A stretch of 15,654 nt of DNA, taken from contig DGSN01000011.1 in the NCBI GenBank assembly GCA_002393575.1, forward strand, positions 1-15,654. The letters run 5' to 3'. This DNA comes from Prevotellaceae bacterium UBA4361 (GTDB lineage: Bacteria; Bacteroidota; Bacteroidia; Bacteroidales; Bacteroidaceae). This document shows positions 1 to 6,150 of this stretch, in pieces. The notes beneath the pieces are model-generated. The model worked only from the letters and a program-made list of their open reading frames with translations. It did no database searches and was not told the DNA's origin. A program made the translations under genes and the position numbers. Every line of letters begins with the position of its first letter. Within the stretch, counting starts at the first letter, position 1.

Positions 1-112
1 TAGGGTGACGAAGTCAGGAAAAAGTAGTGACCAACATCACGGATGCACCTATCACTTATGGCGGCATGGCAGAATGAGGATTGAAGAATCATCAATCTAA
101 CCAAGAAAAACC
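1..112 (+). other. Left edge; possible tail of an upstream gene
   Basis: No complete gene fits here. One plus-strand frame is open from base 2 to a TAA at 98-100, but its predicted residues (many His, Arg and Ser) do not resemble the neighbouring proteins. Another frame ends at a TGA at 75-77 with residues reading VTNITDAPITYGGMAE, which look more like native coding sequence, but that frame has an in-frame TGA at 6-8. Either could be the end of a gene lying to the left. The hairpin at 113-144 would fit as its terminator. I do not recognise the product. Confidence 0.2.
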
Positions 113-144
113 AGCTATTTCCAAGATTTTTTTTGGAAATGGCT
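113..144. terminator. Hairpin, possible bidirectional terminator
   Basis: A 12-bp stem (AGCTATTTCCAA at 113-124 against TTGGAAATGGCT at 133-144, with one G-T pair) encloses an 8-nt loop rich in T. On the plus strand it is followed only by a short run of four T. On the minus strand it is followed by GGTTTTTCTTGG, a better T-tract. It sits just downstream of the possible gene end at the left edge. Termination is inferred from structure only. Confidence 0.45.
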
Positions 145-157
145 CCTGTTTTCGCCT

Positions 158-252
158 AAGGTCAAAAGTCTGTGGTCGAAAGTCTAAGGCCTGAGGTCTA
201 AAGTCTAAAGTCAGAGGTCTAAGGTCTGTGGTCTAAGGTTGCTTTTGACCTT
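158..252. repeat. Degenerate GTCTAA-type repeats inside an inverted repeat
   Basis: An 11-bp perfect inverted repeat (AAGGTCAAAAG at 158-168, CTTTTGACCTT at 242-252) encloses about 70 bp of imperfect short direct repeats built on GTCTAA, GTCTAAA and GGTCTAAG. There is no coding potential. This looks like low-complexity intergenic sequence of the slippage-prone kind. No function is evident. Confidence 0.6.
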
Positions 253-264
253 TCTCCTTTACCG

Positions 265-456
265 TTTTTCACTTTTCATTTTTCACTTTTCACTTTTGCA
301 TCTGTGGTTGCTTTTTGTCAAGATAATAGATGCTCAAATGAATAACGGAAAACTTTTATTCCAAATCGTTCTTCTTTTTTTCTAAAGTTTTTCTAAATTT
401 GCAGCATCAACACACTTAGATACGAATGTAAGTTAAAAGTGAAAAGTGAAAAAATG
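265..456. repeat. CACTTTT-repeat inverted arms around the kinase promoter
   Basis: Positions 265-297 consist of tandem TTTTCAC/TTTTCAT units. The reverse complement of this sequence, a run of AAAAGTG units ending in AAAAAATG, appears at 435-456. The arms (277-297 and 435-456) match over about 21 bases with one extra base on the right. They bracket the predicted promoter at 394-401. Only the right arm would be transcribed. The same GTGAAAAGTG words recur after ansA near 13091-13150, so this may be a dispersed intergenic repeat family. Confidence 0.55.
394..401 (+). promoter_or_regulatory. Predicted -7 element for the sugar kinase
   Basis: TAAATTTG matches the Bacteroidales -7 consensus TAnnTTTG exactly. 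The matching -33 position near 369-374 reads TTCTT, a poor match to TTTG. Transcription would begin near 408 and give a leader of about 107 nt. The motif is seen directly; promoter activity is inferred. Confidence 0.55.
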
Positions 457-470
457 CTATTCTGCGAAAA

Positions 471-509
471 CTTATAATCTTAAAAACTTATAAACTTATA
501 ATCTTAAAA
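471..509 (+). repeat. 15-nt direct repeat in the kinase leader
   Basis: CTTATAATCTTAAAA occurs at 471-485 and again at 495-509, a period of 24 nt. The second copy ends 5 nt before the kinase start codon. The leader here is almost entirely A and T, with no Shine-Dalgarno sequence, which is normal in this phylum. Copy number could change by replication slippage. Confidence 0.65.
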
Positions 510-514
510 CTACC

Positions 515-1489
515 ATGAATGAAGTAAAACCTTATGTAATTGGTGTTGACCTTGGAGGAACAAACACTGTCTTTGGCATTGTGAACCAGCGTGGCGATGT
601 GCTCTACGATGATTCTATCCGCACACAAGAATTTTCGACCGCTGAGGCTTTCGTCGAGGCAGGCGTGGTTTGTCTGAAACCGCTCATCGAGAAGGCAGGA
701 GGCATTGACCAAATCAAGGCGATGGGTATTGGCGCTCCAAACGGCAACTACTACACTGGCTCCATTGAGTATGCTCCAAACCTGCCTTGGAAGGGCATCG
801 TGCCACTGTCGAAGATGTTCAGCGACGCTTTGGGCATTCCTGTAGCCATGACGAACGATGCCAACGCTGCTGCTTTGGGCGAAATGATTTACGGTGTGGC
901 ACGCGGCATGAAGAATTTCATTGTCATCACACTCGGAACAGGTGTTGGTTCGGGCATCGTCATCAACGGTCAGCTGGTGTATGGACACGATGGCTTTGCT
1001 GGTGAGCTCGGTCATGTCACGATGGTGCGTGGTGCAGAAGGTCGCCAATGCGGATGTGGTCGCACGGGATGCTTGGAAACTTATTGCTCTGCTACAGGCG
1101 TGGCTCGTTCTGCTCGCGAAATCCTTGCCAAGACCACCAAGCCAAGTTTGCTTCGCGAACTCGACCCCGAAAAAATCACATCGCTTGACGTGAGCATTGC
1201 TGCTGGCAAGGGTGACGAAGTGGCTAAGGAAATCTTCGAATTCACCGGCAAGATGCTGGGTGAGGCGTGTGCCGACTTCACAGCCTTCTCATCTCCTGAA
1301 GCTTACATCTTCTTTGGTGGTCTGACCAAAGCAGGCGACCTCATCATGAAACCTATTGAGGAGGCTTACAACAACCATGTCATGCCGATTTTCAAGGGCA
1401 AAGCCAAGTTCCTCGTTTCTGGACTGATGAGCTCCAATGCCGCAGTTCTTGGTGCTTCTGCACTGGGCTGGGATATTCCTGAAGAATGA
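515..1489 (+). CDS. ROK-family sugar kinase, probable glucokinase
   Basis: This cytoplasmic kinase probably phosphorylates glucose to glucose-6-phosphate using ATP. The 324-residue product has the full ROK layout. The N-terminal phosphate-binding motif VDLGGTN lies at about 11-17. The likely catalytic aspartate is D115 in TNDANAAALGE. The ATP-site glycines are in LGTGVGSG (about 140-147). The zinc site is H167 (in GELGH) with Cys179, Cys181 and Cys186 in CGCGRTGCLE. The length is normal for the family. The ATG at 515 is the first start in frame after the leader and places DLGGTN at the expected distance. The gene appears to be transcribed alone: it ends just before a palindromic repeat array that separates it from a convergent gene. 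ROK proteins also include fructokinases, N-acetylmannosamine kinases and repressors. No helix-turn-helix precedes the kinase here, so an enzyme is favoured. The sugar assignment is less certain than the family. Confidence 0.9.
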   Translation: MNEVKPYVIGVDLGGTNTVFGIVNQRGDVLYDDSIRTQEFSTAEAFVEAGVVCLKPLIEKAGGIDQIKAMGIGAPNGNYYTGSIEYAPNLPWKGIVPLSKMFSDALGIPVAMTNDANAAALGEMIYGVARGMKNFIVITLGTGVGSGIVINGQLVYGHDGFAGELGHVTMVRGAEGRQCGCGRTGCLETYCSATGVARSAREILAKTTKPSLLRELDPEKITSLDVSIAAGKGDEVAKEIFEFTGKMLGEACADFTAFSSPEAYIFFGGLTKAGDLIMKPIEEAYNNHVMPIFKGKAKFLVSGLMSSNAAVLGASALGWDIPEE

Positions 1490-1490
1490 A

Positions 1491-2171
1491 ATGATATCGC
1501 TTTTACCATCTATTAATGTCCCACGGAAATAACGGAAAGGACGGAAATCTTTGCTTTTGCATCATGCTGAGCCTTTCTGTTGTTTCCGTCCTTTCTGTGG
1601 GACTATGGTATCGCTTACACCATCTTTTGATGTCCCACGGAAATAACTGAAAGGACGGAAATCTTTGCTTTGCACCATTCTGAGAATTTCCGTTGTTTCT
1701 GTCCTTTCCGTGGGACTATGGTATCGCTTTCACCATCTTTAAATGTCCCACGGAAATAACTGAAAGGACGGAAATTTTTGCTTTGCACCATTCTGAGAAT
1801 TTCTGTTGTTTCTGTCCTTTCTGTGGGACTATGGTATCGCTTTTACCATCTATTAATGTCCCACGGAAATAACTGAAAGGACGGAAATTTTTACTTTGCG
1901 CCATGCGGAGCCTTTCTGTTGTTTCCGTCATTTCTGTGGGACTATGATATACGCTTTTACCATCTTTAAATGTCTCACGGAAATAACAGAAAGGACGGAA
2001 ATCTTTTCTTTGCATCATGCTGAGAATTTCTGTTGTTTCTGTCCTTTCCGTGGGACTATGATATACGTTTTCACCATCTATTAATGTCCCACGGAAATAA
2101 CTGAAAGGACGGAAATTTTTGCTTTGCACCATGCTGAGATTTTTTGTTGTTTCCGTCATTTCTGTGGGACA
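1491..2171. repeat. Six-copy tandem array of a 113-114 bp palindromic repeat
   Basis: Units start with TGTCCCACGG (TGTCTCACGG in one) at 1517, 1631, 1744, 1857, 1971 and 2085, at spacings of 114, 113, 113, 114 and 114 bp. Each unit is an imperfect palindrome of about 88 bp opening with GTCCCAC and closing with GTGGGAC. The left arm contains three 9-nt modules of form ACnGAAAnn; the right arm carries their inverse, nnTTTCnGT. A spacer of about 26 bp separates units and contains its own small dyad (ATGGTA...TACCAT). A lone spacer at 1491-1516 begins the array. It fills the space between two convergent genes, starting 1 nt after the kinase stop codon and ending 7 nt before the GxxExxY stop codon. 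It may act as a two-way terminator. The arrangement resembles REP/BIME elements, but no family name can be given from the sequence alone. Confidence 0.9.
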
Positions 2172-2177
2172 TTAAAA

Positions 2178-2558
2178 TCAATATCCATTAAGCACTCGGT
2201 GGATAGCATTGTCGAGGATGTCATCTACATTGAAATTGACAAGGATGCCTACATGCAGTCCGAGCAGACGGAGATAGGTGCGCGTCTGCTTCCAGAATAC
2301 ATTGCGCATTTCCTGTACGCTTTTCAGTTCGACAATCACCTTGCCTTCTACGAGCAGGTCGATGCGGAGTTCTGTCTGTAGGGTGTGCCCGTCGTAGTGT
2401 ATGGGCACTTCTTTCTGTCGCTCCACTGCGAGACCGCGTTTTTGCAGCTCATACGTCAATGCTTCTTCATAGACAGATTCGAGCAGTCCTGGCCCGAGGT
2501 TCTTATACACGTCGTAGATGGCTCCGCGTATCTGGTATGTTATTTCGTTCTCTGTCAT
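2178..2558 (-). CDS. GxxExxY-family protein, predicted PD-(D/E)XK fold
   Basis: The 126-residue product carries the family signature G24-P..E27..Y30 in LGPGLLESVYE. It also has a nuclease-like core: D67 in ELRIDLLVEG, followed by E77 and K79 in VIVELKS, giving the spacing D-X9-E-X-K expected of PD-(D/E)XK enzymes. The family is widespread in Bacteroidota and its biological role is not established; DNA or RNA cleavage is inferred from the fold motif. The frame stays open upstream to an ATG at 2660, but that 34-residue extension (KSLSVLSVLSVGQ...) is translated from the flanking palindromic repeat. The start at 2558 gives the usual family length and begins with the typical MTENEITYQIRG segment, so it is chosen. 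The gene is convergent with the sugar kinase and has palindromic repeats on both sides. Confidence 0.85.
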   Translation of the reverse strand: MTENEITYQIRGAIYDVYKNLGPGLLESVYEEALTYELQKRGLAVERQKEVPIHYDGHTLQTELRIDLLVEGKVIVELKSVQEMRNVFWKQTRTYLRLLGLHVGILVNFNVDDILDNAIHRVLNGY

Positions 2559-2574
2559 GTTCGTTGTAACTTTG
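2543..2574 (+). promoter_or_regulatory. Second rightward promoter-like site
   Basis: TAACTTTG at 2567-2574 fits the -7 consensus, and TTTC at 2543-2546, 20 nt upstream, is one base off the -33 TTTG. It points towards susC and away from the GxxExxY gene, overlapping that gene's first codons. Transcripts from about 2581 would pass through the palindromic copy at 2614-2700. It could be a distal susC promoter, an antisense promoter, or a chance match. Confidence 0.4.
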
Positions 2575-2613
2575 CATGATAAAAACGAATAGGTGTGCCG
2601 TTTTATTTTTTTT

Positions 2614-2700
2614 TGTCCCACGGAAAGAACGGAGAGAACAGAAAGACTTTTGCGCCGCAAAAGAAAATTTCCTTTATTTCCTTTGTTTCCGTGTGAAATT
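2614..2700. repeat. Single diverged copy of the palindromic repeat
   Basis: The stretch begins TGTCCCACGG and continues with three 9-nt modules (ACGGAAAGA, ACGGAGAGA, ACAGAAAGA), as in the array at 1491-2171. It ends with the inverse modules and GTTTCCGTGTG. The centre differs: it holds a perfect 7-bp hairpin (CTTTTGC at 2647-2653, GCAAAAG at 2657-2663). With the array it brackets the GxxExxY gene. On the minus strand it supplies the spurious N-terminal extension of that open frame. Confidence 0.75.
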
Positions 2701-2775
2701 AATATTCTTAATTCTTCTTTATTTGCTGCTCAAAAGTGGTTCTTCGTACATTTTTGAAACTTTTTTTACGATTAT

Positions 2776-2807
2776 TTTGTGTGCAAATGGAATTTTTTAT
2801 AAATTTG
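2776..2807 (+). promoter_or_regulatory. Predicted main promoter of the susCD operon
   Basis: TTTG at 2776-2779 and TAAATTTG at 2800-2807 are separated by exactly 20 nt, matching the Bacteroidales sigma-ABfr type promoter at both elements. Transcription would start near 2815. Confidence 0.75.
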
Positions 2808-2814
2808 CGCAGAT

Positions 2815-2984
2815 GCATAGTAAGTTTTGAGACAAAAGTGCAATAGATTGTTACATGATTGCAAGGCGTTTCGCAATGATTTTCTCAATTTTGCACTGTG
2901 ATGATGACACGACAAATTCGATAAGGTTCTAACAATTTTAATACCATCTAATTCCATTATTTTCAATCATCTAATTAAAAACCT
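2815..2984 (+). promoter_or_regulatory. Long structured leader of susC
   Basis: About 170 nt lie between the predicted transcription start and the susC ATG. An outer 7-bp pairing (AGTGCAA at 2837-2843, TTGCACT at 2891-2897) can enclose an inner ATTGC/GCAAT stem. The word CATCTAATT is repeated at 24-nt spacing just before the ATG, and there is no Shine-Dalgarno sequence. Long leaders that receive small-RNA or protein control are known for some Bacteroides glycan-use operons. Whether this one is regulated is not shown by the sequence, and I recognise no riboswitch. Confidence 0.4.
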
Positions 2985-5900
2985 ATGCTTAAAAGAAACA
3001 GACTGATGGTGCTTGTTCTCTGTTTGGGTATGATGTTAGGGCTTCCCGCAGAGACCGTGTTTGCGCAAAGTGCGCAGAAGCACCGAGTAACAGGAGTGGT
3101 GAAGGATGAGAGTGGCGAACCGCTGATAGGTGTGACCGTGTCGGCTGGTGGAGCTGCTGGTGCCATCACCGACATGAGTGGTCGCTACTCGCTCGATGCT
3201 GCTTCGAGTACGACTCTCCAGTTCAGCTATGTGGGTTACCTCTCTCAAAATGTGAAAGTAGGCAACCAGACTAACATCAACGTGGTTCTTCGTGAAGACA
3301 ACGCCCAGCTCGAAGAAGTGGTCGTTGTGGGTTATGGTGTTCAGCGCAAGAGCGATGTGACGGGTGCATTGACGCGCGTCAGCGAGAAGGAACTGAACTC
3401 AAAGCCTGTGACCAATGCTTTCGAGGCTCTCCAGGGCAAGGCTGCCGGTGTGGATATCACAACGAGCGAGCGTCCTGGCGAACTGGGTAGCATCATGATT
3501 CGTGGTACTCGTTCGCTCACCGCTTTGAGTTCGCCTCTCTACGTGGTGGATGGTGTGCCTCTACAGAGTGGTGGCATCGAGTCGCTCAATCCGTCAGACA
3601 TCGAGTCGGTCGATATCTTGAAGGACGCTTCTTCCACAGCCATCTACGGTAGCCGTGGCGCAAACGGTGTCGTTCTCGTTACGACGAAACGCGGTCAGGA
3701 AGGTAAGATGCAGCTCAGCTACAACGGCTCGTTCACCTTCCAGAAACTCGTTGACAAGAGCCCTGCCATGAATGCCAGCGATTACATCACTTGGCGTCGT
3801 TGGGCTTACTACAACTCAGCTCCTGACAAATACACGCCAGGCGACCAGCCAACGAAGGCACAGGACGAGGCTTTCTTCAGTGGCGATGCTGTGGCATTGG
3901 CTAACGTGATGAAAGGCTGGGAAAGTGGCACTTGGGATGGTTCGAAGGTCACTGACACCGACTGGACAGACTTCGTCACTCAGACGGGCTTGAGCCAGCA
4001 GCACACGGTGAGTGCGCGTGGTGGTACGAAGAACATCAAGGGCTTTGCAAGCTTCGGCTATCTGAGGAACAAGGGTACGCAGAAGGGACAGGAGTTCAGC
4101 CGATTCAACTTCACTGCAACAACCGACATCCAGGCTACTCCTTGGTTCAAGGCTGGCGGTTCGATTAACGCATCTTACGGCAGACAGCAATACGGATTCT
4201 CCCGCACAGGTCAGTCGTCTAACTCTGGACCTACCGACATCTACGGTGCAGCAAAGAGTTTGCTCCGCTATGCACTGCCTTACGACGACAATGGCGAAAT
4301 CATTCTGATGCCTGCTGGTTCTACGACGAACACTTACACCGTCATCGACGAGTGGAAGAAGTCGAACGATAACCGTGAGTTCTACCGTGCATTGGGTAGC
4401 TTCTATGCTCAGATTGACTTCGGCAAGATTTGGGAACCGCTCGAAGGCATTCAGTGGAAGACTCAGTTCGGCCCTGACTTCCGTTTCTATCGTTTGGGCA
4501 ATTTCATTGACAGCAGTTCGGCTGCACGTGGCGGTGGCAACAGCTTTGCACGTCGTAACGACACGCGCAACCTCTCTTGGACTCTCGACAACATGTTGCT
4601 CTACAACAAGAAGTTTGGCGACCACTCCATTGGCTTGACGCTCTTGCAGAGTGCATCGAAGTCGAACACCGAAACCAGTAGTATGAGTGAAGTGGCTGTG
4701 CCAATGTCTTCCTTCCTCTGGAACAACATGGGTGCTGTCGATATTACCAGTTCCGACTACAGTGCATCGATGGGCACAGGTCTTTCTGAGTATGCACTTT
4801 CTTCCTATATGGCTCGCGTGAACTACGCACTCATGGATCGCTACCTTCTTACAGCCAGCGCACGTTGGGACGGCTCTTCCGTTCTCGCTGAAGGCAACAA
4901 GTGGGATTTCTTCCCATCGATGGCTCTCGGTTGGCGTATGGAGCAGGAGAAGTGGCTGAACGATGTTGATTGGCTCGACCAGTTGAAACTCCGCTTCGGT
5001 CTGGGTGTGACGGGTAACGCTGCCGTTTCCCCATACGGAACTCTCGGTGTCATCAATAGCTACTGGATGCCATTCAGCTTGGGCAACACGCAGATGCTCG
5101 TGACCAACGAACCTTACTATTCCAACAACCAAGTGAGGATGCCTAACAAGGGACTGTCGTGGGAAAAGACCACTCAGTGGAACGTGGGTATCGACTTCAG
5201 CTTCCTGCGCGGTCGTATCAGTGGAACCATCGATGTCTATGGTTCCAAGACCAAGGACCTCATCATGTCGATGACCATTCCTTCGCTCACGGGCTATCCT
5301 TCCACGCTTGCCAACATCGGTAAGACCAGCAACAAGGGTGTCGAGGTAACGATCAACGCCATCCCTGTGAAGACCAAGAACTTTATATGGAATTCCAACC
5401 TCAACTTCGCTTGGCAGAAGGACAAGATTGAAGAACTTGCTAATGGCAAGGAAGATGATATCAACAACGCTTGGTTCATCGGCAAGTCCATCGCTGTTTA
5501 TTATGGCTATGAGAACAACGGACTCTGGCAGGAAAGCGATGCAGAGGAAATGGCAAAATTCAACGAAAAGGGCAACAAATTCACGGTTGGTAGCGTAAGG
5601 CCTGTGGACCAGAACGGAGACTACGAAATCAACGACGAGGACCGTGTAATCTTGGGCAACAGGAATCCTCGCTGGACAGCAGGCTGGAGTAACAGCTTCT
5701 CTTGGAAAGGATTTGAATTGACGCTCGAACTGCATGGACGCTTCAAGTACATGATTAACACGGGTGGTGAAGGTCAGTTCGGTATGTACCAGCAGCGCGA
5801 AATCGACTACTGGACTCCTACTCACACCGATGCTGAATGGCAGAAGCCTGTTTATAGCACGGCTGGTGGCGACTCCTATTCTGGCTTGCTCGGTTTCAAG

Positions 5901-6110
5901 AACGCTTCCTTCATCAAGGTTCGCAACCTCTCTTTGGCATACACCTTCAACCGCAAGCTCACTCAGCCTATCGGCTTGAGCAACCTCAAGGTGTATGTTC
6001 AGGGCAGAAACCTCGGTATGCTCTATTCTTCTGTTGACTTTATGGACCTCGATACGGGTGCTACTTACTTCAACCGTGGCTTCACCGTAGGTTTACAGGT
6101 GGATTTCTAA
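2985..6110 (+). CDS. SusC/RagA-family TonB-dependent outer-membrane transporter
   Basis: This outer-membrane barrel probably imports a glycan or peptide ligand with energy passed on by TonB. The 1041-residue product has, in order: a signal peptide (about 1-28, cleaved near VFA-QSA); a carboxypeptidase-regulatory-like domain (about 33-105, VTGVVKDESGEPLIGVTV); the SusC-type EEVVVVGYG segment (110-118); a plug domain (about 120-235) with LQGKAAGVDI, the MIRGTRS segment, YVVDGVP and IYGSRGANGVVLVTTK; and a long beta-barrel ending in the usual C-terminal Phe (GLQVDF). The length is typical. The susD-like partner follows 40 nt downstream and the two form one operon from the promoter at 2776-2807. 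No extra N-terminal signalling domain of the kind used with anti-sigma factors is seen. The substrate is unknown: no degradative enzymes or regulator accompany it here, and the upstream sugar kinase is only a weak hint at glucose-containing material. Confidence 0.96.
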   Translation: MLKRNRLMVLVLCLGMMLGLPAETVFAQSAQKHRVTGVVKDESGEPLIGVTVSAGGAAGAITDMSGRYSLDAASSTTLQFSYVGYLSQNVKVGNQTNINVVLREDNAQLEEVVVVGYGVQRKSDVTGALTRVSEKELNSKPVTNAFEALQGKAAGVDITTSERPGELGSIMIRGTRSLTALSSPLYVVDGVPLQSGGIESLNPSDIESVDILKDASSTAIYGSRGANGVVLVTTKRGQEGKMQLSYNGSFTFQKLVDKSPAMNASDYITWRRWAYYNSAPDKYTPGDQPTKAQDEAFFSGDAVALANVMKGWESGTWDGSKVTDTDWTDFVTQTGLSQQHTVSARGGTKNIKGFASFGYLRNKGTQKGQEFSRFNFTATTDIQATPWFKAGGSINASYGRQQYGFSRTGQSSNSGPTDIYGAAKSLLRYALPYDDNGEIILMPAGSTTNTYTVIDEWKKSNDNREFYRALGSFYAQIDFGKIWEPLEGIQWKTQFGPDFRFYRLGNFIDSSSAARGGGNSFARRNDTRNLSWTLDNMLLYNKKFGDHSIGLTLLQSASKSNTETSSMSEVAVPMSSFLWNNMGAVDITSSDYSASMGTGLSEYALSSYMARVNYALMDRYLLTASARWDGSSVLAEGNKWDFFPSMALGWRMEQEKWLNDVDWLDQLKLRFGLGVTGNAAVSPYGTLGVINSYWMPFSLGNTQMLVTNEPYYSNNQVRMPNKGLSWEKTTQWNVGIDFSFLRGRISGTIDVYGSKTKDLIMSMTIPSLTGYPSTLANIGKTSNKGVEVTINAIPVKTKNFIWNSNLNFAWQKDKIEELANGKEDDINNAWFIGKSIAVYYGYENNGLWQESDAEEMAKFNEKGNKFTVGSVRPVDQNGDYEINDEDRVILGNRNPRWTAGWSNSFSWKGFELTLELHGRFKYMINTGGEGQFGMYQQREIDYWTPTHTDAEWQKPVYSTAGGDSYSGLLGFKNASFIKVRNLSLAYTFNRKLTQPIGLSNLKVYVQGRNLGMLYSSVDFMDLDTGATYFNRGFTVGLQVDF

Positions 6111-6150
6111 TGAATGGTGTATAATGATGTTAAAGTAAAAAGACAAGATT

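Noticed and set aside
1716..2159. 147-residue open frame on the minus strand with 38-residue internal repeats
   Set aside because: It is a read-through of the palindromic repeat array; 114 bp equals 38 codons, so some units stay in frame. The peptide has no family resemblance, and other units are 113 bp and break the frame.
1491..2171. CRISPR array
   Set aside because: Units are 113-114 bp with near-identical sequence throughout; there are no unique spacers and no cas genes.
1896..2381. Plus-strand open frames of 62 and 85 residues in the repeat array and opposite the GxxExxY gene
   Set aside because: They are the complement of repeats and of a well-supported gene, with no ribosome-binding site or recognisable protein.
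2559..2660. 34-residue N-terminal extension of the GxxExxY frame
   Set aside because: It is encoded by the flanking palindromic repeat; the start at 2558 gives the normal family length.
3816..5825. 669-residue open frame antisense to the susC-like gene
   Set aside because: Long antisense frames are a common by-product of codon bias. The peptide has no domain or signal, and the sense gene is unambiguous.
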